A stretch of 46,622 nt of DNA from a virus. The position numbers were made by a program, and so were the translations under genes. Where the stretch lies: positions 1 through 46,622 of the IMG/VR virus record IMGVR_UViG_3300033429_000008. The stretch is one strand, 5' to 3'. The notes under the pieces are model-generated. The model searched no databases and was not told where the DNA came from. It worked only from the letters and a program-made list of their open reading frames with translations. Below are positions 38,551-46,595 of the stretch, in pieces; the stretch's first letter is position 1, and each line of letters opens with the position of its first letter.

Positions 38551-41500
38551 TGCCAAAGCTTGTATTAGACAAACCAAGACTTGTATTAGATGAGTCCAAG
38601 CCGCCTGCCGACCCGAACGATATAGGTAAGAGAGTAGATGATTCGTTAGACGTGGCAGTCGAATTGGAAATATCTCTTATTAATGCCGAGGAAATAGCAG
38701 ATGCACGTAACGGTGAAAAAATTGAAAGGCCGGGACTCTTAAAACGGGGGTTTTACGGCTTTGTAAATAAGGCTTTTGTTCAACCTTTTAAGAATATCCA
38801 GAAGTACAGTACATTTGGTGAACTTGATACTCAGATGGAAGCCTTAACAGAAATACGCAGGATAAAAGAGGAAACCGGCAGGGAGGTAGATTCGTCGGAG
38901 ATACCTGAAATTTTTGTTAAGGCAAAGGCCAGAGTAAACCAAAGAATACAAGGACAGTTGCCATCTTTACAAACACCACCGGCTGAAGGTGTGGCTGAAA
39001 AAGGTGTTGAAATAGTTACGGGAGTAGGGGCGTTTGTTACGAAGCTTGCTATAGCCAGAAAGTTCGTAGGCGGTAGTGGTGCAGTAGCAGAGATAGCGGC
39101 TTTTGAGGTCGTTAATTTAGTGGATGACGGCACGCCGGGAATGGGAGTATTGCTTGCAAGCTCTCTCGGTTTGGTCGGTAAGATACCCGCGGCTACGAAT
39201 ATAGGCAAAGTTGGCAAACTGGCAGGTCAGGGTGGAGTGTTGGCGGGAATCACAGCAGCCGAGGGCGGTGATCCTGAAGATATAGCAGTATCGTTCTTTC
39301 TTCCTATGACGTTAGGTGCGCTCAAACAATTCCCGCATCTTGTAAGGGGTAAGGGCTTTGAGGCTAAGATAGCCAAAGAGATTCAGTCAAAAGGTTTTAC
39401 AGTCAAAGACTCCAAGAGTATAGCCAAATCTGTCCGGGACGCCGCCGAAGTAAGGGGTGGTAATATGACCCCTAAGCAGTGGGGGGCAAGGCATGGCAAG
39501 AATCTTAATGATATAAGGAGTAAATACAATAAAGCCGTCGATACTGTCACTAAGAGAACCACGCCACTTGCTACAGTACCGAAAGCTGTTGCGAAACAAG
39601 CCGTCAGTAAGCAAACTAAGCCCGCTAAGCAGATTACCCCTAAGAAAGCTAAAGCCCCCCAGAAGCCGTCTGAGGCCAAACAGCCTACCGAGAAACCTGT
39701 TGAGCCTACAAAGCCTGTAGCAGAAGGGAAGGGGATAGAACTAGACAAATTACCAGAAGGCTCAAGACTCTCAGTAACAAAGAGTGCTGCCAAGAACAGT
39801 GTCGAGGGTGCGCCTTTTTCAATGGATAGTCCCGCAAGTGAGTTTGATGTTGTAACTTTGCCGAAAAACCCCACAACAGCAGAAAGAAAGTATTTACAAA
39901 GCATAGGATGGCAACAATACTCAAGAGAGCCCAAAAGATGGTTTGGGCCAAGTCGTCTAAAGGCAGAGAAGGCAAAGCCTGTAGTAAAGTTAAAGGTACG
40001 TTCAGGGCATGTAGATTTGACTCCATTAGCTGAAGCCGGAGAACAGATAAAGACTACAGGTGAAAAAGCGGCAAAGGTCGTTACAAGGTTTGGTGGTCTT
40101 GAGCCTAAAGTAAAGAAATCACTAATTGAGTATGAGGAACAGGTCAGGGAATTACCTAAAGCCATAGCCAAAGACGCTATTGAGAAGTTCGGTAAATTAA
40201 CTACCGAGCAGGAAAGGGCGATTGAGAACCATCGGGAGAATCCGAAGAAATACGATTTACCGGACGACTTGAAACCGCACCTTGAAACTCTTGAAAAGGG
40301 TATTGAGGAATACGGAAAGAGGCTCGAAGCGTTAGGGTATCCGGCAGATTGGCCGAACACATATAAAGCCCGTCTTGAGAAGATGCTGGAAAAAGAGCAG
40401 GCCAAGAAAGAACCGAATCAGGAGAAAATAGGTAATATTCAAACTGCTCTAAAAGAGGCTGAAGGCCTGCAATACCTGCATCATTACTACCAGAAAACAT
40501 CGGCAGGAAAAAGGCTATGGGCAAGGTTTAAGCGAAGTATCAGTAAAAAGCCGACTGGTGTATTAGGTCGTCAGATACCTACCTACGAGAAAGCTGAGGA
40601 ATTAGGACTAAAAAGAGCACCGTTAGCTGTCTCTTATGCACACATGGCACATGAAATAGCAAGAGCGGAAATGGCAAATGATTTGATAACGGCCATTAAC
40701 GAGAATCCGAACCTGTCTTTACCTGAAGATAAAGCTCCTGACGATTGGGTAAGGTTAGACGAAAGGATATTTCCTGCAAGTGTTCAGCATCAGGCGTGGG
40801 TAGAGGAAGGAAAGCCCAGACATAAACGCACATACCGAAAATATCCTATTCCTATTGCCGAGGCATTACAAGAAATCACATATAGCCGAGGTAATGAAAT
40901 GCTGGAACGTGGCTATGATAAACTTAATTTCGGATTGAAGATAATCGGTTTTTACAATCCGTTTGTAATGACTAAGAACGACGCAGTTCAGTTATGGCGT
41001 GCGGCGGGCTTTAAGGGCTTTGCTCCTTTAGTGCTTCCCGAAGTGAAGGTCGAAACTGGACAACTCGGTATAAATCCACCGAAAGCCGTGCAGATATGGA
41101 CTGAGAAAGGCGCTGAGTATGAGAAGCTGAGAAAAGGCGGGTTATTTAATAACGTAGTCAATTATACTCCTGCCGTTACTGAGATAACCGAGCAAATGTT
41201 AAACCATATCCGAGAAACTTCCGGCGAGAAAGCTGCAAGGATAATCGGAGAAAGCCTCAATCCGGCGAATCTATTGAAGAACCTTCGTAAGTTCAATGAT
41301 ATGACTACATGGAACATGGACGAGATAATGCGTATCGCCTGTTACGAAGCTGTTAAAGATAGTCCGATGTTGATGGAAATGTCGGACTCAGAAAAGATTG
41401 AATGGGTAAATGATGCAATGGTCAATTACGCTAAGATGCCCAAGTCGACGAAAAGATGGCTAAGCAAGGGTATATTTGTTCCTACCTATCGAGCTGGTAA

Positions 41501-42467
41501 TTTCAGGTATTTCTGGGGCGAAGCTTCAAGAGTATATCAGGGACAATGGCGACATTTAGCTCCTATCGTAAGAACGGTAGCTTATAAGATGTTCGTTCAA
41601 TGGGGCCTACCGGCTATTGTTGCTGCCGCTATATTATATAAGACAGGCGAAAAAAGAGATGTGCGCACCGAGAAAGGCTATCGTTTAGTAGTTCATAATC
41701 CTGAAACTAATACCGATACCGTATATGCTTTATCCGACCCTCTATTGGAAGGGGCTAAATTAACACAAAGAACGCTACGTCATACTTTAGCATTGAATTT
41801 AGCCCCTATACCTTCTTTGATTGTAAGAGTTAGTGGGGGGCCGCGTTTCAAACAGAGTAATGACCCATTTGGTGAATTTTTCAAATTAGGTACACCGGTA
41901 TATCGAGATGTCCTGAACTGGAAGGACAAGGATAAGACAGTACCTCAGAAAATATTAACACAGATGGCGATTGCTTTTGTTTATACCAGAAGAGGTCGTG
42001 AACAGGATAAAACCAAAACAATTACCGCACTTGCAAAAGCATTGAGTATCTGGACAGACTGGAAAGAACAAGCATCCGACCTGAAAAAAATGGTGTCCGG
42101 TCGAAGTTATTATCTTGGCCCAGGCGGGAAATTCGGCAGATTGTTCCGTCAATTTAATATGGAACAGGATATAGACCGAAGTGAGATTGACGAAAACCTT
42201 GATAACATGATAGCAAAAGGAGATTACGAAGGGGCGGTTAAGCTCGCATTCGAAAGTGAGCGATACGAAACAGAAGAAGGCATTGCGGGCAGAATAGCTT
42301 TGTGGAGAGCGCCTCTATATTATTATTGGGGGAGTATGTCGAAAAAAGACCGTGACGGATTCAGGGATTGGCTAAGAGAGAACAAACATTATAGCGATAA
42401 GGAGATATCTGAACTTGTGGAAGCTTTAGAGAAATCAGAAAAAGATATTTCTATTAAAAAAGAATAA
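38550..42467 (+). CDS. Large internal virion/ejection protein (T7 gp16-like)
   Basis: At 1305 residues it is nearly the size of T7 gp16 (1318). It has a Gly/Ala-rich hydrophobic region (about 150-215), a Lys/Pro-rich linker (about 340-400), long helices, a hydrophobic segment WGLPAIVAAAILYKTG near 1015-1030, and a charged helical end. No lytic transglycosylase signature (E-S in a helix with GLMQ) is apparent, unlike T7 gp16. It probably forms part of the channel carrying DNA into the cell. Confidence 0.7.
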   Translation: MPKLVLDKPRLVLDESKPPADPNDIGKRVDDSLDVAVELEISLINAEEIADARNGEKIERPGLLKRGFYGFVNKAFVQPFKNIQKYSTFGELDTQMEALTEIRRIKEETGREVDSSEIPEIFVKAKARVNQRIQGQLPSLQTPPAEGVAEKGVEIVTGVGAFVTKLAIARKFVGGSGAVAEIAAFEVVNLVDDGTPGMGVLLASSLGLVGKIPAATNIGKVGKLAGQGGVLAGITAAEGGDPEDIAVSFFLPMTLGALKQFPHLVRGKGFEAKIAKEIQSKGFTVKDSKSIAKSVRDAAEVRGGNMTPKQWGARHGKNLNDIRSKYNKAVDTVTKRTTPLATVPKAVAKQAVSKQTKPAKQITPKKAKAPQKPSEAKQPTEKPVEPTKPVAEGKGIELDKLPEGSRLSVTKSAAKNSVEGAPFSMDSPASEFDVVTLPKNPTTAERKYLQSIGWQQYSREPKRWFGPSRLKAEKAKPVVKLKVRSGHVDLTPLAEAGEQIKTTGEKAAKVVTRFGGLEPKVKKSLIEYEEQVRELPKAIAKDAIEKFGKLTTEQERAIENHRENPKKYDLPDDLKPHLETLEKGIEEYGKRLEALGYPADWPNTYKARLEKMLEKEQAKKEPNQEKIGNIQTALKEAEGLQYLHHYYQKTSAGKRLWARFKRSISKKPTGVLGRQIPTYEKAEELGLKRAPLAVSYAHMAHEIARAEMANDLITAINENPNLSLPEDKAPDDWVRLDERIFPASVQHQAWVEEGKPRHKRTYRKYPIPIAEALQEITYSRGNEMLERGYDKLNFGLKIIGFYNPFVMTKNDAVQLWRAAGFKGFAPLVLPEVKVETGQLGINPPKAVQIWTEKGAEYEKLRKGGLFNNVVNYTPAVTEITEQMLNHIRETSGEKAARIIGESLNPANLLKNLRKFNDMTTWNMDEIMRIACYEAVKDSPMLMEMSDSEKIEWVNDAMVNYAKMPKSTKRWLSKGIFVPTYRAGNFRYFWGEASRVYQGQWRHLAPIVRTVAYKMFVQWGLPAIVAAAILYKTGEKRDVRTEKGYRLVVHNPETNTDTVYALSDPLLEGAKLTQRTLRHTLALNLAPIPSLIVRVSGGPRFKQSNDPFGEFFKLGTPVYRDVLNWKDKDKTVPQKILTQMAIAFVYTRRGREQDKTKTITALAKALSIWTDWKEQASDLKKMVSGRSYYLGPGGKFGRLFRQFNMEQDIDRSEIDENLDNMIAKGDYEGAVKLAFESERYETEEGIAGRIALWRAPLYYYWGSMSKKDRDGFRDWLRENKHYSDKEISELVEALEKSEKDISIKKE

Positions 42468-42492
42468 TACGGGAATAAGCGAAGGGAAACGT

Positions 42493-42723
42493 ATGGAAGA
42501 AAGTGAAACGCATAATTTTTGTTGTATGGAGCATAGTGGCATGGCTAATGAATTGGAAAATTTGAAAGATAGCGATAAGAAACAATGGGAAACTCTTGAA
42601 AAAGTACGGGACAGATTGCCTAACTGGGCTGTATTGGTAATTTCTATTTTGGTAGGAATGATATGTGTATCAGCTACTTATGCAGCGCTGGCGGTTCGAA
42701 TAGCAAATTTATCAGTGAATTAA
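42493..42723 (+). CDS. Holin-like (XhlA-type) membrane protein
   Basis: The 76-residue product has an N-terminal soluble helix (MANELENLKDSDKKQWETLEKVRDRLPNW) and one transmembrane segment AVLVISILVGMICVSATYAALAV (about 47-69), the arrangement of XhlA-type lysis accessory proteins. SD is GAAGGGAAACGT. Located directly after the virion genes, it is a plausible holin or holin partner. Confidence 0.55.
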   Translation: MEESETHNFCCMEHSGMANELENLKDSDKKQWETLEKVRDRLPNWAVLVISILVGMICVSATYAALAVRIANLSVN

Positions 42724-42734
42724 AGGGAAAAACA

Positions 42735-42890
42735 ATGAAAGCGAAAGGGAAACTGGCTCTCGAAGAAAAAAGAGAGAAACTAAAAGTTGAAATAGAAGAG
42801 GCGTTTTCGGCCATACCACCTGATATGGCTAAATTTCATCGCCTGAACAAAGAATTTCAAAAAGTAGATGAAGCTATTAGAAAGGGCTAA
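42735..42890 (+). CDS. Small charged helical protein
   Basis: The 51-residue product, start chosen at 42735 after AAAGGGAAAAACA, is a single charged helical hairpin (LALEEKREKLKVEIEEAFSAIPPDMAKFHRLNKEFQKVDEAIRKG). It sits inside the lysis cluster. Function unknown. Confidence 0.5.
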   Translation: MKAKGKLALEEKREKLKVEIEEAFSAIPPDMAKFHRLNKEFQKVDEAIRKG

Positions 42891-42892
42891 AA

Positions 42893-43318
42893 ATGAAAAC
42901 GTTAATAGAAAAGATTAAGAAAATACTGAGTCATAATCAAGGGCTTACTGTAGCAATAATTATTGTTGCCAGCCTTCTGGTATGGATTAATGGCTGTGAG
43001 TCTCAGGTTACTTCTATCGTGCAGCCTGATAAAATGGTAACACGAAACGAGCTTAATGTAGAAATTTCCTCGGAAGCAGCAAGGTTAGAATTGGAGCTTG
43101 AAAAACTTACCCAGGTAGCTGCTTATAAAATGCAGGAACTTGACAAGCAGGACGAAATCAAGAATTGGATCGGTGAGCTTGGAGCATTAGCTGCTTCTGG
43201 TGGTGAGATAAATCCGGCTGGTCTTGCAGTTAGCTTACTGGCTTTGCTTGGCTTCGGAGCAGCAGTGGATAATCGTATTAAAGACAAGGTAATAAAGAAC
43301 CGGCCCTTGAATACTTAA
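42893..43318 (+). CDS. Lipoprotein with C-terminal membrane segment, u-spanin candidate
   Basis: The 141-residue protein has a signal segment (LTVAIIIVASLLVWINGC) ending in a lipobox-like ING-C (Cys about 34), a coiled-coil middle (ISSEAARLELELEKLTQVAAYKMQELDKQ) and a second hydrophobic segment LAVSLLALLGFGAAV near the C-terminus. Outer-membrane lipid anchor plus inner-membrane segment is the design of unimolecular spanins such as T1 gp11 (134 residues). The alternative is a holin-like protein. Confidence 0.5.
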   Translation: MKTLIEKIKKILSHNQGLTVAIIIVASLLVWINGCESQVTSIVQPDKMVTRNELNVEISSEAARLELELEKLTQVAAYKMQELDKQDEIKNWIGELGALAASGGEINPAGLAVSLLALLGFGAAVDNRIKDKVIKNRPLNT

Positions 43319-43350
43319 GTTATTTCCTGCTCGATTCGGCGGGGTCTATA

Positions 43351-43536
43351 TTATTGCTTGGCTGGTATAAGTAACAGATAAATTAACACGCCAAGTACTA
43401 TTAAAATCGCGATAATTTCTTTGAAGCGATGCTCCCAAGAACCGTTCCAAATCTCTCTTCTCCGTTTCCACTGTTGGCGTAGAACTAAAATTATCCAAAA
43501 TGGTATTAATGTAAATTGTATTAATTTCCAATACAT
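43351..43536 (-). CDS. Small two-segment membrane protein
   Basis: On the minus strand a 61-residue ORF encodes two hydrophobic stretches (LIQFTLIPFWIILVL and IIAILIVLGVLIYLLLIP) joined by a basic loop (RQQWKRRREIW). A competing frame of the same length lacks this pattern. The SD is poor. The GC-rich hairpin 43550-43597 lies just upstream. It could be an antiholin- or immunity-type protein encoded against the late operon. Confidence 0.45.
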   Translation of the reverse strand: MYWKLIQFTLIPFWIILVLRQQWKRRREIWNGSWEHRFKEIIAILIVLGVLIYLLLIPAKQ

Positions 43537-43549
43537 ATTTTCAAAAGAA

Positions 43550-43597
43550 GCCCCTGCGTTTGGAGGGAGAGGAAAAAGCGAGATAAGACACAGGGGC
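43550..43597. promoter_or_regulatory. GC-rich hairpin in divergent gap
   Basis: GCCCCTG (43550-43556) pairs with CAGGGGC (43591-43597) around a purine-rich 34-base loop. The loop shares GAGATAAG with the structure at 43688-43747. The strand of action is unclear. It may be the leader of the minus-strand gene at 43351. Confidence 0.4.
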
Positions 43598-43687
43598 CAG
43601 ATTGCTAGCTTGAAATTCCAAACTCAGTGATATTGTTCATTTCTCAACCTTTCATATACTTTAAAAGCATTCCGCTTATTATTTGCA

Positions 43688-43747
43688 CGTGCCGAGGCGC
43701 GAAGCCTGCCCAGAGGGCAGGAAGGGAGATAAGGAAACCCCGGCACG
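43688..43747 (+). ncRNA. Compact branched RNA element
   Basis: CGTGCCG (43688-43694) pairs with CGGCACG (43741-43747). Enclosed is a perfect hairpin CCTGCCC-AGA-GGGCAGG (43705-43721), with GGC/GCC possibly making a third arm before it. CTTTTACGG follows. The gap 43537-43950 otherwise shows no gene. The element could be a small RNA or a terminator active on both strands. Confidence 0.5.
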
Positions 43748-43836
43748 CTTTTACGGGCGGCATTAAGCCTATAGTTTTAATATGATTGCCCATTTTATTT
43801 TTATCCTTTTCCTATACGATTTTTAGGAATTTCCTA

Positions 43837-43864
43837 TTGACTTTATTATACCATTTGTTATTTT
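43837..43864 (+). promoter_or_regulatory. Weak promoter candidate TTGACT-16-TATTTT
   Basis: TTGACT (43837-43842) and TATTTT (43859-43864) are 16 bases apart in an AT-rich stretch. No good plus-strand gene follows at once (the ORF at 43951 overlaps the opposing regulator), so if active it may make antisense RNA to the regulator gene. Confidence 0.25.
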
Positions 43865-43999
43865 CATACTTGAGAAAGCCACGATGACACAAACGAAGCG
43901 GCACGCGGAAACCATCCTGGCGTTTTAATCCTTTGATTTTGGGGTGTATCATGTCAAAACCTGCTATTATTAACTTTGAAAAAGAGCGAGAAAAACATA

Positions 44000-44242
44000 C
44001 TAAGCACGCTTACCTTTCTGGCCTTTTACATTCATTGCACGAATTAGGTCGAGAATTGCCTTTCGGTCAGACTCATCCTGAGACTTCAGAACATACTGAG
44101 CCTCCTTTGGCAATGCAGCGAATACCTCAATAGCCGCTTCGATAATTTTGTATTTTGGCGGGCCGAGATTTTCATATAAAGACTCGTATAATTCAACAAC
44201 ATTACTATTCAATTTCATGTTAAATTGCTCTCTGGTAGCCAT
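44000..44242 (-). CDS. Ribbon-helix-helix-like transcription regulator
   Basis: Starting at 44242 after GGAGATATTATT, the 80-residue product reads ATREQFNMKLNSNVVELYESLYENLGPPKYKIIEAAIEVFAALP: a short beta strand with alternating residues followed by two helices, as in RHH repressors. A helical, basic tail follows (MNVKGQKGKRA). It faces the gene at 44423 across a region of inverted repeats and so probably represses the 44358 promoter and itself. Confidence 0.6.
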   Translation of the reverse strand: MATREQFNMKLNSNVVELYESLYENLGPPKYKIIEAAIEVFAALPKEAQYVLKSQDESDRKAILDLIRAMNVKGQKGKRA

Positions 44243-44342
44243 AATAATATCTCCTTCTAAAAAATTCCTCTTGAAAGCAAACTCTTTATAAGTACAGATA
44301 TAGCAAGTATTTGTAACCACTTCCATCTTTTTTTATATATTT

Positions 44343-44406
44343 CTTTCTATTTTTATCTTGCTTTATCTTAAAGAAACATTTATAATCTGACGATAGAAAG
44401 ATAAAG
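44343..44406. promoter_or_regulatory. Inverted repeats around the promoter, putative operator
   Basis: CTTTATCTT (44361-44369) is mirrored by AAGATAAAG (44398-44406), and CTTTCTAT (44343-44350) by ATAGAAAG (44393-44400). Together they bracket the -35, the -10 and the start point of the promoter at 44358. RHH proteins bind such paired short sites, which fits the regulator encoded next door. Confidence 0.55.
44358..44386 (+). promoter_or_regulatory. Promoter TTGCTT-17-TATAAT
   Basis: TTGCTT (44358-44363) and a perfect TATAAT (44381-44386) are 17 bases apart. The transcript would begin near 44393 and read the gene at 44423 and the rightward operon, probably continuing over the joined ends. It shares the -35 hexamer and spacing with the promoter at 12001. 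Confidence 0.7.
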
Positions 44407-44422
44407 TAATTTTGGAGCATTT

Positions 44423-44638
44423 ATGGCAAGGACGCAGAGAAAGAAGAAAATGAGAACAATCAACACATTGCACTACAGCAAGGATGAAGCAGTTGACAGG
44501 ACACTCATAAGCACTGTGAACACATACTGCTCGTTGCCGGAAAATGAAGGATTGCCCCCAACATCTGTCGTGCGTAACTATCTGTTACGTAAAATGCAGG
44601 AAGATATTAAAAAAGCAAGAAAGAACATAGCGTCCTAA
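44423..44638 (+). CDS. Small basic protein, possible RHH-type partner regulator
   Basis: The 71-residue product has a very basic N-terminus (ARTQRKKKMRTINTLHYSKDE) followed by VDRTLISTVNTYCSLPENEGLPPTSVVRNYLLRKMQEDIKKA: helix, loop, helix. This could be an RHH or similar dimeric DNA-binding fold. SD is TTTTGGAG. It is the first gene from the strong promoter and divergent from the regulator at 44000, as in early regulatory switches. Confidence 0.5.
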   Translation: MARTQRKKKMRTINTLHYSKDEAVDRTLISTVNTYCSLPENEGLPPTSVVRNYLLRKMQEDIKKARKNIAS

Positions 44639-44654
44639 CGGAGCGAAACAAAGT

Positions 44655-44733
44655 GAACACTTGCAAACGAAACAATCCCACCGGAGAAAAGCAGACATGC
44701 TCTGCACATTTCGCAAGTGTTCCCTCCGGTGGG
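44655..44733 (+). promoter_or_regulatory. Two interleaved 10-bp helices, switch or pseudoknot
   Basis: GAACACTTGC (44655-44664) pairs perfectly with GCAAGTGTTC (44713-44722). CCCACCGGAG (44677-44686) pairs perfectly with CTCCGGTGGG (44724-44733). The order 1-2-1'-2' makes them a pseudoknot or, given the single base between the 3' strands, mutually exclusive. A GCAGA/TCTGC hairpin sits between (44691-44705). The second helix is followed by GCTTTTAT, so it can act as terminator, with the first helix as antiterminator. Confidence 0.6.
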
Positions 44734-44756
44734 GCTTTTATGAAAGGAATTGCGAA

Positions 44757-45023
44757 ATGATTAAGAAAGCATTGCACAGAATCACAGTATGTTGGTGTTT
44801 GTATGGGCTGTATCTTGTACTAAGCATTATCAATCCATTTGTATTCAAAATATATAACATTGTGGGAGATAGACTTGATTTTTCATTTACTTGTGAGCCT
44901 GACAATATTGAAGATTTTATTGTGGTTTATTTCTGGTTTTTTGTAGCAGTGATAGCCGTGTTTGCCAGTTGTGCAGGTATTCATTTCGCTTCCGATTGGT
45001 TTTTCAACGTCAAAAAACAGTAG
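44757..45023 (+). CDS. Two-segment membrane protein
   Basis: The 88-residue product starts at 44757 after GAAAGGAATTGCGAA, downstream of the switch element. It has hydrophobic segments ITVCWCLYGLYLVLSIINPF (about 9-28) and FIVVYFWFFVAVIAVFASCAGI (about 53-74), with an acidic outer loop between. Starts further upstream would translate the terminator helix. Possible superinfection-exclusion or early membrane protein; family unknown. Confidence 0.55.
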   Translation: MIKKALHRITVCWCLYGLYLVLSIINPFVFKIYNIVGDRLDFSFTCEPDNIEDFIVVYFWFFVAVIAVFASCAGIHFASDWFFNVKKQ

Positions 45024-45051
45024 CCCCGGCGGGCTTTTATAGGTGAGGACT

Positions 45052-45687
<636 letters not shown>

Positions 45688-45696
45688 GTGGGGACT

Positions 45697-46170
45697 ATGG
45701 ACAAAATAAATGAAAATGAAGTAGAAAATATCATTGAAAGGCTCAACAGGTCGATAGAGGACGCTATTAAGTATAAAGCATCACTTAAATCCGAGCCGCC
45801 GAAGCTGAGGCATGGGGACTATGGGTATGATGAGCAAAATACTCCTATGGTAGCTGGTAATTTAAATTTAGGACCATATTGCCGTTTTGATACGCAGGAA
45901 AAATATCACCCTGATTACAATCCAATACCGATACATATCGGCAACATATTCGACGACCTTGCCGCGATGCGCGAGGACGTGGAGGGGATTAATTTAGATA
46001 AACTGCATATAGGTACTAATAATCATAGAGATAAAATTTGTTTTGTCGTAAGTGGACATTATTCGTGGCATGAGATAGATAAGGCTGAGCAAATCCATCG
46101 CAAGCTCGGTGCAATGATATTCAATCTCAAGAAAGAGCAAGCCACAGCCAAGAGGAAGGGGGGCAAATGA
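45697..46170 (+). CDS. HGDYGYD-type phage protein
   Basis: The 157-residue protein starts at 45697 after GGTGGGGACT. An N-terminal helix (NEVENIIERLNRSIEDAIKYKASL) precedes PKLRHGDYGYDEQNTPMV, a motif recurring in phage proteins of unknown role. Then come a mixed alpha/beta part (IHIGNIFDDLAAMREDVEGI, ICFVVSGHYSWHEIDKAEQIHRKLGAMI) and a basic end. It overlaps the next gene by 4 bases. Function unknown. Confidence 0.6.
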   Translation: MDKINENEVENIIERLNRSIEDAIKYKASLKSEPPKLRHGDYGYDEQNTPMVAGNLNLGPYCRFDTQEKYHPDYNPIPIHIGNIFDDLAAMREDVEGINLDKLHIGTNNHRDKICFVVSGHYSWHEIDKAEQIHRKLGAMIFNLKKEQATAKRKGGK

Positions 46171-46379
46171 TGAGAGATATGGCTTATATAGCAAGATGTC
46201 ATTGTGGGGGAATAATAATGGCCTGCGTAGATGACCCTACGCATAAACAAGATACTGCGAAAGAAGTAGCAAGTTGTTTAAGGGCAGGATTTACCATTGA
46301 TAGGATAAAGTGTAATGACGTGAAAACTTCTAAGTGGTGTGAGAATCGTGGCAAATGTACTAAGCAATCCCAGCAATAG
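46167..46379 (+). CDS. Small conserved-type phage zinc protein
   Basis: The 70-residue product has YIARCHCGGIIMACVDDP followed by AKEVASCLRAGFTIDRI and a terminal WCENRGKC, a pattern seen in small early phage proteins. The C-x-C plus later Cys residues could bind zinc. ATGA overlap couples it to the gene before. Confidence 0.6.
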   Translation: MMRDMAYIARCHCGGIIMACVDDPTHKQDTAKEVASCLRAGFTIDRIKCNDVKTSKWCENRGKCTKQSQQ

Positions 46380-46392
46380 CAAAGGGTAAGTA

Positions 46393-46545
46393 ATGAGTAA
46401 AGAATGTCAATGGTGTAAAAAGAAGGCTGATAAATTATATGAAGTGCGAGCATACGAAGTGTGTTGGGATTGTTACTGGGAAGATGCAGACAAAACATTA
46501 GGTGAAACAAGGGATTTAGAGCAGTCCCAGAGTAGCAAAGGGTAA
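46393..46545 (+). CDS. Small zinc-ribbon protein
   Basis: The 50-residue ORF starts after AGCAAAGGGTAAGTA. It has CQWCKKKAD and VCWDCYWED, a complete two-CxxC zinc ribbon. The sequence at its 3' end (TAGCAAAGGGTAAGTAAT, 46533-46550) repeats that at its own start (46377-46394), so a cassette unit has been copied or a following gene lost. Confidence 0.55.
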   Translation: MSKECQWCKKKADKLYEVRAYEVCWDCYWEDADKTLGETRDLEQSQSSKG

Positions 46546-46563
46546 GTAATTCGGAAAGATTCT

Positions 46564-46592
46564 TTTACAAGTTCATATGGTAAGCCAATATT
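46564..46592 (+). promoter_or_regulatory. Weak promoter candidate before the structured RNA
   Basis: TTTACA (46564-46569) and AATATT (46587-46592) are 17 bases apart and lie immediately before unit A (46596). The -10 match is only 4 of 6, and initiation 7 bases on would fall inside the first helix. It is listed because a promoter is expected for the large RNA. Confidence 0.25.
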
Positions 46593-46595
46593 TGT

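Noticed and set aside
39383-40405. 340-residue ORF on the minus strand
   Set aside because: Lies wholly inside the gp16-like gene; Ser/Phe/Leu-rich composition typical of an antisense shadow; no SD.
38550-42467. Lytic transglycosylase domain in the large ejection protein
   Set aside because: No catalytic Glu motif with the usual GLMQ-type signature could be found by eye.
43933-44133. Plus-strand ORF of 66 codons
   Set aside because: Overlaps the end of the opposing regulator gene, which has a good SD and a folded-protein pattern; the plus-strand product has neither.
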